DNA of 64,000 nt, taken from the NCBI RefSeq assembly GCF_000739775.1, contig NZ_BBJH01000037.1:1-64000 (forward strand). The letters run 5' to 3'. This DNA is from Paraburkholderia heleia NBRC 101817. Lineage in GTDB: Bacteria; Pseudomonadota; Gammaproteobacteria; Burkholderiales; Burkholderiaceae. The position numbers and the translations under genes were made by a program. Below, piece by piece: positions 52,822 to 61,436 of the stretch (position 1 is the stretch's first letter; each line of letters begins with the position of its first letter). The notes under the pieces were generated by a model. The model did not search any database. It was not told the origin of the DNA and saw nothing but the letters and a program-made list of their open reading frames with translations.

Positions 52822-53229
52822 TCATGCAATGCGCAACGTCGTGTCGATGCGCGTGCCGCGCTTGATGAAGAGCGTGACTGGCGTCTTCTCGCAGATTTCG
52901 GCAAGGCGCGCGCGCTGCGCTTCTTCAAGCGGTCCGTCGACTGCCACGCCGCGGCGGATGGTCTGGGTCCCGTCGTGATCCACATGCAGGCTGACTTCGA
53001 CCGCAATCGCGGCGGCTGGCCAGGTCTTGCGCTGCATGTACATGCGCAGCGTGGCGGCCGTGCACGCGGCAAGCCCGGACAACACGAACGCGAACGGCGC
53101 GGTGCCGCGGTCCTGGCCGCCTTCGTGCGGGCCTTCGTCGCCGGTCAGCGGGTGGCGGCCAGCCTCGATGGCGACGACGTAGTTGGGCGCATCGGCGGCA
53201 AGACGAGCCGTAGCGGAAGCGAGCGGCAT
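52822..53229 (-). CDS. OsmC-family peroxide-resistance protein
   Basis: A 135-residue protein. One catalytic Cys lies in VLSGLAACTAATLRMYMQRKTWP and the other in RLAEICEKTPVT, the two-Cys arrangement that reduces organic hydroperoxides. The ATG at 53229 is chosen because GGGGAG precedes it at six bases; a TTG two codons earlier is weaker. Oxidant defence is the likely role. Confidence 0.9.
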   Translation of the reverse strand: MPLASATARLAADAPNYVVAIEAGRHPLTGDEGPHEGGQDRGTAPFAFVLSGLAACTAATLRMYMQRKTWPAAAIAVEVSLHVDHDGTQTIRRGVAVDGPLEEAQRARLAEICEKTPVTLFIKRGTRIDTTLRIA

Positions 53230-53341
53230 GGGCAACTCCCCGGAATGGTGCGATCTCGCGCGCGAGATCAGTTGAACGAACGCGGCTGCAAAGTCAGTCG
53301 CACGGCGCGACGATCGCCTTTGCCCGCTCGGCTAGCGTAGC

Positions 53342-53947
53342 TTACTCGGCCGGTTTCCATGGCCAGCCCGTCCTCATCGTGGATGACTGAGCCGTTGCGC
53401 CGTTTTCGTCGCCACGATCGTTCACCGGTGTCGAGGCGTGGGCCGTTTTGTCGAGTTCGAGTCCGAACCAGCTAACCTTCTGCCTCACATAGGCGGCGTA
53501 GGAGGCCCAGCCTTGCGGATCGTCCGCGAAGAGTTCGCGCTGCACCGTCGAGGCAAGCTCGACGCGATCGAGTTCGGTTTCCAATAGCGCCTTGGGCCAG
53601 CTCGCGTAGGCGCTTGTGGCCCGTTCGAGAAAATCTCTTGCGAGCGTGCGAGGCGACATCTGCTGCAGAAAGGGCAACGCCTGCAAGGAAGGCTCGCGCG
53701 ACGCAAGATGCGCAATGGGCGAAAAGGGCTGAGTCGCGCCGACGCTGCGCATCGCCTCCAGAACCTCTCCAAGGTGCAGCAACAGTTCGCGTCGGTCGAA
53801 TCGGTCGTCCACAATACGTTCCAGGTCATGTTCCCCGGCGGCGAAGTGAGGCCGCGTGCCGGGAAAAGGATGATGAGGGTGACACCGGTGCGTTTCGGCA
53901 AGCCCCCGGCTCGCCGCGCACGAGAAGTTTACCGACTCATCGTGCAC
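53342..53947 (-). CDS. Unknown protein (about 201 residues)
   Basis: I do not recognise this protein. A helical core reads HLGEVLEAMRSVGATQPFS, SLQALPFLQQMSPRTLARDFLERATSAYASWPKALLETELDRVELASTVQRELFADDPQGWASYAAYVRQKVSWF. The first 50 residues are polar and less coding-like, so the true start may be internal. No signal or membrane segment is present. GC-rich third positions support translation in the core. Confidence 0.4.
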   Translation of the reverse strand: MHDESVNFSCAASRGLAETHRCHPHHPFPGTRPHFAAGEHDLERIVDDRFDRRELLLHLGEVLEAMRSVGATQPFSPIAHLASREPSLQALPFLQQMSPRTLARDFLERATSAYASWPKALLETELDRVELASTVQRELFADDPQGWASYAAYVRQKVSWFGLELDKTAHASTPVNDRGDENGATAQSSTMRTGWPWKPAE

Positions 53948-54067
53948 AGAACGTTTCGAGTTGTATCAGGGAACAGTGAGCCTGCCCCTCAAAGAGGTCG
54001 GACCTGGGTTCTGCCGCCGGCGCCGCACCGGACCGGCGACGAAATCGACCGAGCGATCCCGCGCAGG

Positions 54068-54286
54068 TCAGTGCTTGTGGACTTTCTCCAGTCCGTCGGC
54101 GGGCTGCACGGTATGCTGACCGGACTTCTCGCTTTCGACCTCGTAATACGGGTCGTCCTTCGACGCGGCGACAGTGTGACCGTCCAGTTCCGTATCCCTG
54201 ATGATCCGGCGGACGACGGTGCCTGTCGTCATGCCCTGCGGGGTGTTCCACGTGACGCGATCGCCTGTTTTGAGCCGATGGGACAT
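54068..54286 (-). CDS. DUF2945 (TUDOR-like) small protein
   Basis: A 72-residue protein. MSHRLKTGDRVTWNTPQGMTTGTVVRRI and HTVAASKDDPYYEVESEKSGQ are marks of the DUF2945 hypervirulence-associated TUDOR domain, a small SH3-like beta barrel. GGAG precedes the ATG at 54286. Its role is not established. It lies immediately before the aceA terminator in the leftward direction. Confidence 0.8.
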   Translation of the reverse strand: MSHRLKTGDRVTWNTPQGMTTGTVVRRIIRDTELDGHTVAASKDDPYYEVESEKSGQHTVQPADGLEKVHKH

Positions 54287-54374
54287 GATGGTGCGCTCCG
54301 GTGGTTGAATCGCCCTCAGCGTCGCATTCCTCGTTCCTGCGCGGGGGCCCTGCGAGCGATCTCGACGCACAAAA

Positions 54375-54404
54375 AAAACGCCAACCCGGATGGGTTGGCG
54401 TTTT
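54375..54404 (-). terminator. Intrinsic terminator of aceA
   Basis: A 13-bp perfect stem (AAAACGCCAACCC at 54375-54387 with GGGTTGGCGTTTT at 54392-54404) closes a 4-base loop. On the minus strand it is followed by a run of T (TTTTTTTT), placing it 18 bp after the aceA stop. This is the clearest terminator in the window and can act in both directions. Confidence 0.93.
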
Positions 54405-54422
54405 ATAGGGGAATGACGGGTA

Positions 54423-56003
54423 TCAGAACTGATTCATGGTGTTGTCCTTACCCGCTGCCTTCAGCGCCGCTTCGCCGCTGAAATACTCCTTGTGGTCGTC
54501 GCCGATGTCCGAGCCCGACATGTTCTGGTGCTTGACGCAGGCGATGCCCTGGCGGATTTCCTTGCGCTGCACGCCGGCCACGTAACCCAGCATGCCCTGG
54601 TCGCCGAAGTATTCCTTAGCCAGGTTGTCGGTCGACAGCGCGGCGGTGTGGTACGTCGGCAGCGTAATCAGGTGATGGAAGATGCCGGCTTCGCGCGACG
54701 CGTCGGCCTGGAAGGTGCGGATCTTTTCGTCGGCGGCCTTCGCCAGTTCGCTCTCGTCGTATTCCACGCTCATCAGCTGGGCGCGGTCGTAGGCCGACAC
54801 ATCCTTGCCCGCGGCCTTCATCGCGTCATATGCCTGCTGGCGGAAGTTCAGCGTCCAGTTGAACGACGGGCTGTTGTTGTACACCAGCTTGGCGTTCGGG
54901 ATGACCTTGCGAATCTCGTTGACCATGCCACCGATCTGGCCGATGTGCGGCTTTTCGGTTTCGATCCACAGCAGGTCGGCGCCGTTTTGCAGCGCGGTGA
55001 TGCAGTCCAGGACGCAGCGCGCTTCGCCCGTGCCGGCGCGGAACTGGAACAGGTTGCTCGGCAGGCGCTTCGGACGCAGCAGCTTGCCGTCGCGCTTGAT
55101 GACGACGTCGCCGTTGCCCAGCTGGTCAGCCGACAGTTCCTCGCAATCGAGGAACGAATTGTATTGGTCGCCCAGGTCGCCCGGCGTCGTGGTGACGGCG
55201 ATCTGCTTGGTCAGGCCGGCGCCCAGCGAGTCGGTGCGCGCCACGATGATGCCGTCGTCCACGCCCAGTTCGAGGAAGGCGTAGCGGATCGCGCGGATCT
55301 TGGCGAGGAAGTCCTCGTGCGGCACGGTAACCTTGCCGTCCTGGTGGCCGCATTGCTTCTCGTCGGACACCTGGTTTTCGATCTGGATGCAGCATGCGCC
55401 CGCTTCGATGAACTGCCTCGCCAGCAGATAGGTCGCTTCGGCGTTGCCGAAACCCGCATCGATGTCGGCGATGATCGGCACGACGTGGGTGACGTGGTTG
55501 TCGATCTTTTCCTGGATGGCGGCCTTGGCAGCGCCTTCAGCCGCGTCCAGCTGGCGGAACAGGCCGCCCAGTTCACGGGCGTCGGCCTGGCGCAGGAAGG
55601 TGTACAGCTCGCGGATCAGCGCGCTGACGGAGGTCTTTTCGTGCATCGACTGGTCCGGCAGCGGGCCGAACTCGGAGCGCAGCGCGGCCACCATCCAGCC
55701 GGACAGGTAAAGGTAGCGGCGCTCGGTGCTGTTGAAGTGCTTCTTGATGGAGATCATCTTCTGCTGGCCAATGAAGCCGTGCCAGCAGCCCAGCGACTGC
55801 GTGTACTTCGACGGATCGGCGTCGTAGGCAGCCATGTCGGCGCGCATGATCTTCGCCGTGTACTTCGCGATGTCGAGGCCCGTCCTGAACCTGTTCTGGG
55901 CCCGCATGCGTGCGGCGTATTCGGGATTGATGGCATTCCAGGCGCTGCCTTGTTTCTCCTTCAAACCCGCAACTGCCTTGATGTCGTCTTGATATTGAGT
56001 CAT
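54423..56003 (-). CDS. aceA: Isocitrate lyase
   Basis: A 526-residue enzyme that splits isocitrate into glyoxylate and succinate, the first step of the glyoxylate shunt needed for growth on acetate, fatty acids or PHB. The active-site loop reads VSDEKQCGHQDGKVTVPHE, the form found in the longer beta-proteobacterial isocitrate lyases. Other marks are IADIDAGFGNAEATYLLARQ and LVYNNSPSFNWT. GAGGAAAT precedes the ATG. It is monocistronic, with a strong terminator downstream and a 14-bp palindrome upstream. Confidence 0.96.
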   Translation of the reverse strand: MTQYQDDIKAVAGLKEKQGSAWNAINPEYAARMRAQNRFRTGLDIAKYTAKIMRADMAAYDADPSKYTQSLGCWHGFIGQQKMISIKKHFNSTERRYLYLSGWMVAALRSEFGPLPDQSMHEKTSVSALIRELYTFLRQADARELGGLFRQLDAAEGAAKAAIQEKIDNHVTHVVPIIADIDAGFGNAEATYLLARQFIEAGACCIQIENQVSDEKQCGHQDGKVTVPHEDFLAKIRAIRYAFLELGVDDGIIVARTDSLGAGLTKQIAVTTTPGDLGDQYNSFLDCEELSADQLGNGDVVIKRDGKLLRPKRLPSNLFQFRAGTGEARCVLDCITALQNGADLLWIETEKPHIGQIGGMVNEIRKVIPNAKLVYNNSPSFNWTLNFRQQAYDAMKAAGKDVSAYDRAQLMSVEYDESELAKAADEKIRTFQADASREAGIFHHLITLPTYHTAALSTDNLAKEYFGDQGMLGYVAGVQRKEIRQGIACVKHQNMSGSDIGDDHKEYFSGEAALKAAGKDNTMNQF

Positions 56004-56581
56004 GTCTATTTCCTCAGAGGAAAGCGCGATTGAATGAACCGTTCAGCGTGCCGCTCCGTCTGTCGAAGCGAACTGCATGACTCAATTGTAGGGTCTTCTC
56101 GATGCGTCGCAGCAAAGTCTTATATAAGACATATGACTTATTTATTCGTTATTTATCAATGAGATAGTCGGCAATTTTTGCGCTGTAGAACATGTTTTCA
56201 TAAAGCGGAATGGCGTCGCTTCGAAAATCCAGGGCGGATTTCATAATGTGAAGTGCGCTTTCGGTTGCCGGAGGCGGGCGAGCGCGGATGGCTCGGGCAA
56301 CGATAGAGGGGGACAAACGTCCGCATTGACGAACCGGGTCCCAAGGCGCGATGGGACCCGCCTTCGAAGCGGTCCGACTGGAACAGCCAGCCGCCGCGCT
56401 GCGTGGACGGGGGCGCGCCAGCCAGGCGCGCGTCGACGCTTCAGATAGCGATGCGCGCGGGCTTCGTACAGTGGCGGCGCGGATCAGCTGGAGACGAGGG
56501 CGTGCCGCCGCGAGGGCGACACGACCGATCTTCGGAAGGCTCGCATGCGTTCTTGCGCGCCAGCCAGTTTCACAATCCGCC
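56004..56581. other. 578-bp region between aceA and an SDR gene
   Basis: No gene is seen. The first 150 bp are AT-rich and hold the aceA promoter and the palindrome at 56117-56130. Farther right, an 8-bp stem-loop CGGGTCCC/GGGACCCG lies at 56335-56360 without a T run, downstream of the leftward SDR gene. Confidence 0.4.
56117..56130. promoter_or_regulatory. Perfect 14-bp palindrome upstream of aceA
   Basis: GTCTTATATAAGAC is fully self-complementary. It lies 114-127 bp before the aceA ATG. An overlapping related dyad (AAGACATATGACTT) follows. The half-site CTTAT is repeated. This looks like a regulator operator of the GntR or similar class; the protein is not identified. Confidence 0.6.
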
Positions 56582-57328
56582 TTAGCGCAGGCCCCCGCTG
56601 GCGACGATATGTTCGCCCGTCAGCCATTTGGCATCGTCCGATGCGAGGAATACGACGGCCGTGGCGATATCGTCCGGCTGGCCCACACGTCCGAGCGGCG
56701 TCTGGCTGACCACCTGGCTTTCGAATTCCGAGCCGATTACGCCTGCCGTGTGTGCGCCTTCCGTCTCGATCATGCCAGGATTGATCGCATTGACGCGAAT
56801 CTTGCGCGGTCCCAGTTCGCGTGCGAGCACGCCCGTGATCGCATCCACGGCGCCCTTCGTGCCGCTATAGACGGCCGTTGCCGGCGGCGTGACCGTCGTC
56901 ACGACCGAACTCACGTTGATGATGCTCGCACCCTCGCCAAGATGCTTGACGGCCGCCTGCGTGGTGAGCAGCACGCCGAGCACGTTCGTGTCGAACTGCT
57001 TGCGGTATTGGGCCTCGGTGAACTCTTCGATAGGCGCGAACTCATAGACGCCGGAGTTGTTGACGAGGATGTCGAGGCGACCGTAAGTTTCGACGGCCGC
57101 GCCGACGATGCCTTGTGCGTCGGACGCTTTCGACACGTCGCCGCCAACGGCAACCGCTTTGCCGCCGGCCGCCGTAATCGCGCTCACGACCGCATCGGCG
57201 CCCGCCTTGCTGCTCGCGTAGTTCACGACCACCGAAGCGCCTTCGGCCGCGAGGGCCTTGGCGATCGCGGCGCCAATGCCTTTCGACGCGCCCGTGACGA
57301 CCGCCACCTTGCCTGCAAGCTTGCTCAT
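56582..57328 (-). CDS. SDR-family oxidoreductase (FabG-like)
   Basis: A 248-residue short-chain dehydrogenase. VVTGASKGIGAAIAKALA binds NAD(P), NNSGVYEF is the NNAG-type motif, and Ser in INVSSVVTTV with Tyr-x-x-x-Lys in YSGTKGAV completes the active site. It ends GEHIVASGGLR. Related to 3-oxoacyl-ACP reductases and glucose 1-dehydrogenases; the substrate cannot be decided. AAGGAGAA precedes the ATG. It is downstream of an aldo/keto reductase gene on the same strand with a 230-bp gap. Confidence 0.88.
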   Translation of the reverse strand: MSKLAGKVAVVTGASKGIGAAIAKALAAEGASVVVNYASSKAGADAVVSAITAAGGKAVAVGGDVSKASDAQGIVGAAVETYGRLDILVNNSGVYEFAPIEEFTEAQYRKQFDTNVLGVLLTTQAAVKHLGEGASIINVSSVVTTVTPPATAVYSGTKGAVDAITGVLARELGPRKIRVNAINPGMIETEGAHTAGVIGSEFESQVVSQTPLGRVGQPDDIATAVVFLASDDAKWLTGEHIVASGGLR

Positions 57329-57558
57329 CCTGTTCTCCTTACCGTATGTCGCAGCATCGAATGGAACCGGCGTCTTGACTGGTATGAAGCAATCGGCCGG
57401 CGACGCATACGAATTTAAAGGTCCGCGCCGCCGCGATAAAGCGGCCAGGCGCGAATTGACTGGCAGGATCAGCCGAACAATCGGGCGAAGCGCCGCAAAC
57501 TGAAGTCAGCGTGGAGTAAGCGGATGGGGAATTCCAGCGGCATCGACCGTAAGGGCTT

Positions 57559-58554
57559 TTACCAGCGCTGGTGGACGTGCGGCGCAATATATTGCTTGTA
57601 AACGTCCCGCACGCGTTGCATCGTCGCGTTGGACAGCGGCGCGAGGTTCGCCGCCGAGACGTTCGACGCCGCCTGGGCCGCGTTCCTGCTGCCCGGAATG
57701 ATAACGGAGACAGCGTCTTCCATGAGTATCCAGCGCAGGGCGAGTTGTGCCATCGAAGCGTCCACGGGTACCAGGCCGCGCAGTTCGTCGACCGCCTTCA
57801 AGGCGACGTCGTACGGCACGCCCGAGAACGTTTCGCCCACGTCGAATGCCTCGCCATGACGATTGAACGCACGGTGGTCGTCTGCCGCAAAAACGGAATC
57901 CGCGGACAGTTTGCCGGTGAGCATGCCGCTGGCGAGCGGCACTCGCGCAATGACGGCAACGTTCTTCTTTAGCGCCTCGCGGAAAAACAGCTCGGCGGGA
58001 CGTTGACGGAACATGTTGTAGATGATCTGCACCGAAACCACGTTGGGATATTCGATCGCCTTCAGGGCTTCCTCCACCTTTTCGACCGAAACGCCGTAAA
58101 AGCGGATCTTGCCGGCGGCGACCAGGCTGTCCATCGCGTCGAACACCTCGGGGCGGTAATAAACCTCCGTCGGCGGGCAGTGTAGCTGCACCAGGTCGAG
58201 CGTGTCGACGCCAAGGTTCGAAAGACTCCGGTCGATGAAGCCTTCGAGTGCGTGCTTGTTCAGATAGCCGCTGGTCACATGCGGGTCGAGCCGGCGTCCG
58301 AGCTTCGTCGCCACGATGGGACGCTCGCCGCCGCGTTCGCGCAGCACGTCCCGGATAATGCGCTCCGAACGGCCGTCGCCGTAGACGTCGGCGGTGTCGA
58401 TGAAGGTGACGCCGCTATCGAGCGCGGCGTTCAGCGCGGCTCTCGCATCGTCTTCGCCAACGCTGCCCCACGAGCCGCCGATTGCCCATGCACCAAAGCC
58501 GATTTCGGACACATTCCAGCCGGTCCGCCCAAATTTTCTCTTCGAAAGCGTCAT
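57559..58554 (-). CDS. Aldo/keto reductase
   Basis: A 331-residue NADPH-dependent reductase. The barrel start is KRKFGRTGWNVSEIGFGAWAIGG. Catalytic Asp and Tyr are in FIDTADVYGDGRSE, catalytic Lys in PIVATKLGRR and His in LDLVQLHCPP. The C-terminal nucleotide-binding segment is VSVIIPGSRNAAQAASN. The ATG at 58554 is chosen because GGAGG lies nine bases upstream; another ATG two codons earlier is too close to the ribosome-binding site. It probably reduces aldehydes; the substrate is unknown. Confidence 0.88.
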   Translation of the reverse strand: MTLSKRKFGRTGWNVSEIGFGAWAIGGSWGSVGEDDARAALNAALDSGVTFIDTADVYGDGRSERIIRDVLRERGGERPIVATKLGRRLDPHVTSGYLNKHALEGFIDRSLSNLGVDTLDLVQLHCPPTEVYYRPEVFDAMDSLVAAGKIRFYGVSVEKVEEALKAIEYPNVVSVQIIYNMFRQRPAELFFREALKKNVAVIARVPLASGMLTGKLSADSVFAADDHRAFNRHGEAFDVGETFSGVPYDVALKAVDELRGLVPVDASMAQLALRWILMEDAVSVIIPGSRNAAQAASNVSAANLAPLSNATMQRVRDVYKQYIAPHVHQRW

Positions 58555-58662
58555 TTGCATGCTCCTCCTATGGTTTGCGCAGCTGTCTCGCAGGCGTTTC
58601 GATGGCCTCTGCGCCAGTAGTGTAGCTGGCGGTCTGTCCTGCTGCTGGCCAAAGCACTCAAT

Positions 58663-60027
58663 TCACAGACGGTTTTCTACCAGTCCCCTCGGGCCAGAAA
58701 CAGGCTCGCCGCCAGGCAAAGACATATCGCCCGCGCCCGACGCCTCGCCAATCTCAACCTCGACCTCGCCATTCAAAACCGCCCGCGCCCGCTCGACATC
58801 CAGCGCGCCCTCCCATCTGGCGACCACAATGGTCGCCACGCCGTTACCAATCAGATTCGTCACAGCACGAGCTTCATTCAAGAAGCGATCCACGCCCAAC
58901 AGCAGCACGAGCCCGGAAACCGGAATCTTATGCATCGAAGCAAGTGTTGCCGCGAGTGCGACAAACCCGGCTCCCGCTACACCGGCCGAGCCCTTCGAAG
59001 TCAGCAGCAAAACGCCCAGCACGACAAGCTGGTCGAGCAGCGAAAGATGAATGTTCATCGCCTGCGCCACGAAGAGGGCCGCCATCGTGAGATAGATCGC
59101 CGTGCCGTCCGCGTTGAACGTATAGCCGGTCGGCAGCACCATGCCGACCACAGGACGCGAACAACCGAGGTTTTCCATCTTGACGAGCATCTGCGGCAGC
59201 ACCGCCTCGGTCGACGCCGTGCCGAACGTGATCAGAATTTCGTCGCGGATATAGCGGAGATACTTCCATAGCGAAAAGCCGCAAACGCGCATGACGAGCC
59301 CGAGCACCACCACGACGAAGACAATCGACGTCACGTACAGGCAAAGCATCAACTCGCCAAACGAGGCCAGCGTGCCGAGCCCGTACTTCGCGATGGTGAA
59401 CGCCATGCCGCCGAACGCGCCCACGGGCGCGACATACATGACGATACGCACGACGCCGAACATGCCCTGCAAAAACATGTCGAGCATATCGACGAGCGGT
59501 GCGGTGCGCGGGCCGAGCTTCGCCAGCGCAATGGCGAACAGGACCGAGAAGAAGATGATCGGCAGCATTTCGCCGTTCGCAAACGCGCCGACGATGCTGT
59601 TCGGCACGATGCTCATGAGGAACCCGAGCGCCGTGTGGTCGTGGGCTGCGTGCGCGTAGCCGGCAATGGCCGAACTGTCGAGGTGCGCCGGATCGATGTT
59701 CATGCCGCTGCCCGGCTTGATCACGTTCACGACGACGAGGCCCACGAGAAGCGCGATGGTCGAAGCCACTTCGAAGTAGAGCAGCGCCTTCACGCCCACG
59801 CGCCCAGCTTCGTGCAGATCGCTCATACGGGCAACGCCCACGACGACCGAAGCAAAGATGATCGGCGCGAGCGCCATGCGAATCAGCTTGATGAAGAGGT
59901 CGCCAAGCGGTTTGAGATCGGCTCCGATATCCGGATAGAAGTGGCCGACGAGAATGCCCGCCAGGATACCGATCAAGACCTGTATGTAGAGCTTCGAGAG
60001 ATACTTTCTGAGTTTCGAGGGCCGCAT
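58663..60027 (-). CDS. dctA: C4-dicarboxylate:cation symporter
   Basis: A 454-residue DAACS permease of eight membrane segments plus two re-entrant hairpins. Marks are YIQVLIGILAGILVGHFYP, IRMALAPIIFASVVVGVARM, the serine-rich hairpin TFGTASTEAVLPQML and PTGYTFNADGTAIYLTMAALFVAQA. DctA proteins take up succinate, fumarate and malate. The ATG at 60027 follows AGGAG. It starts 105 bp downstream of the D-tartrate dehydratase gene on the same strand, so import of tartrate as a C4-diacid is a reasonable inference. Confidence 0.9.
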   Translation of the reverse strand: MRPSKLRKYLSKLYIQVLIGILAGILVGHFYPDIGADLKPLGDLFIKLIRMALAPIIFASVVVGVARMSDLHEAGRVGVKALLYFEVASTIALLVGLVVVNVIKPGSGMNIDPAHLDSSAIAGYAHAAHDHTALGFLMSIVPNSIVGAFANGEMLPIIFFSVLFAIALAKLGPRTAPLVDMLDMFLQGMFGVVRIVMYVAPVGAFGGMAFTIAKYGLGTLASFGELMLCLYVTSIVFVVVVLGLVMRVCGFSLWKYLRYIRDEILITFGTASTEAVLPQMLVKMENLGCSRPVVGMVLPTGYTFNADGTAIYLTMAALFVAQAMNIHLSLLDQLVVLGVLLLTSKGSAGVAGAGFVALAATLASMHKIPVSGLVLLLGVDRFLNEARAVTNLIGNGVATIVVARWEGALDVERARAVLNGEVEVEIGEASGAGDMSLPGGEPVSGPRGLVENRL

Positions 60028-60132
60028 GTCTGTCTCCTGAGCATGGCGCCATCCGGGTGAATCTGGGCGACCGCCAACCGCCATGCGTGCAGCGGTTGGG
60101 TTTGCGGTCGCGTTATCCTGTTCGCTTCGGCG

Positions 60133-61299
60133 TCAAGCCGCGAGCTTCTGCATTTGCGCAAACAGGTCGGCCTTACCCTCGAAGCCGATGCCGGGCAGGT
60201 CGGGCATCGTGATGTAGCCGTTGTCGACCTTCACGCCGTCGGGGAAGCCGCCATAAGGCTGGAACAGATCGGGATACGACTCGTTGCCGCCAAGACCCAA
60301 GCCCGCCGCGATGTTGAGCGACATCTGATGGCCGCCGTGCGGAATGCAGCGGCTCGCGGACCAGCCGTGCTGATGCAGCATCTCCAGCGTGCGCAGATAT
60401 TCGACGAGGCCGTAGCTCAACGCGCAGTCGAACTGCAGCCAGTCGCGGTCGGGCCGCATGCCGCCGTAGCGGATGAGGTTGCGCGCGTCCTGCATCGAGA
60501 ACAGATCCTCGCCGGTCGCCATCGGCTTGTCGTAGTAGTTGCGCAGCGTTGCCTGCAATTCGAAGTCGAGCGGGTCGCCTGGCTCCTCGTACCAGAACAG
60601 GTCGTATTGCGAGAGCGCTTTCGCGTACCGGATCGCGTTGTCCAGATCGAAACGGCCGTTGGCGTCGACGGCAAGCTTCTGGCCGTCGCCCAGCACGCTC
60701 AGGATCGAATCGATGCGGCGCAGGTCCTCGTCGAGCGACGCGCCGCCAATCTTCTTCTTCACGACCGTGTAGCCGCGGTCGATATAGCTGCGCATTTCGT
60801 CCTTGAGCTTGTTGTGGTCCTGGCCCGGGTAGTAGTAGCCGCCCGCCGCATACACGAAGATCCTGCGGTTGGGTTGGCCGTTGCCGTAGCGCTCGGCGAG
60901 ATGCTGGAAGAGCGGCTTGCCTTCGATTTTCGCCACGGCGTCCCACACCGCCATGTCGATCGTGCCGATCGCGACCGAGCGCTCGCCATGGCCGCCCGGC
61001 TTCTCGTTGGCGAACATCGTCGCCCAGATCTTGCGCGGGTCGAGATTGTCGCCCGCCTCGTTCACGAGCGAGGCGGGATCGGTTTCGAGAATGCGGGGGA
61101 TGAAGCGCTCGCGCATCAGCGTGCCCTGGCCATAGCGGCCATTCGAATTGAAGCCATAGCCGATGACCGGTTTGCCGTCGCGGACCACGTCGGTGACCAC
61201 GGCGACGAGGCTGAGTGTCATCTTGCTGAAGTCGATATAGGCGTTGCGGATCGAGGAACTGATCGGAATGGTTTTTTCGCGGATTTCAACGATTCTCAC
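60133..61299 (-). CDS. tarD: D(-)-tartrate dehydratase, enolase superfamily
   Basis: A 388-residue enolase-superfamily enzyme that dehydrates D-tartrate to oxaloacetate. The whole chain follows the Bradyrhizobium TarD pattern: RNAYIDFSKMTLSLVAVVTDVV, YGFNSNGRYGQG, VVKKKIGG with the catalytic Lys (183), metal ligands Asp212, Glu239 and Glu264, and the acid/base His321 in RCIPHGGHQMSLN. GTG is the start, with AGGAGACACCC before it. DctA follows and a LysR gene is divergent. Oxaloacetate would feed the TCA cycle. The match over active-site segments makes the substrate assignment strong for a sequence call. Confidence 0.92.
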   Translation of the reverse strand: MRIVEIREKTIPISSSIRNAYIDFSKMTLSLVAVVTDVVRDGKPVIGYGFNSNGRYGQGTLMRERFIPRILETDPASLVNEAGDNLDPRKIWATMFANEKPGGHGERSVAIGTIDMAVWDAVAKIEGKPLFQHLAERYGNGQPNRRIFVYAAGGYYYPGQDHNKLKDEMRSYIDRGYTVVKKKIGGASLDEDLRRIDSILSVLGDGQKLAVDANGRFDLDNAIRYAKALSQYDLFWYEEPGDPLDFELQATLRNYYDKPMATGEDLFSMQDARNLIRYGGMRPDRDWLQFDCALSYGLVEYLRTLEMLHQHGWSASRCIPHGGHQMSLNIAAGLGLGGNESYPDLFQPYGGFPDGVKVDNGYITMPDLPGIGFEGKADLFAQMQKLAA

Positions 61300-61436
61300 G
61301 GGTGTCTCCTGGTGGCGCGGCCAGCATTCGCGTCGTTCGCATGGCCGCTCGCGGTTGGCTGGCTGTGGGAGACGCTAGGTTATGCGCCTGGAACAGCACT
61401 ATGATTCACTTGTTTTCACATCTTTATTAACCTGCG

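Noticed and set aside
54492..56033. A 513-codon frame opposite aceA
   Set aside because: It is the antisense of isocitrate lyase, Val/Arg-rich and without motifs.
56335..56360. Stem-loop CGGGTCCC/GGGACCCG as a terminator of the SDR gene
   Set aside because: It has a 10-base loop and no T run and lies over 200 bp from the stop.
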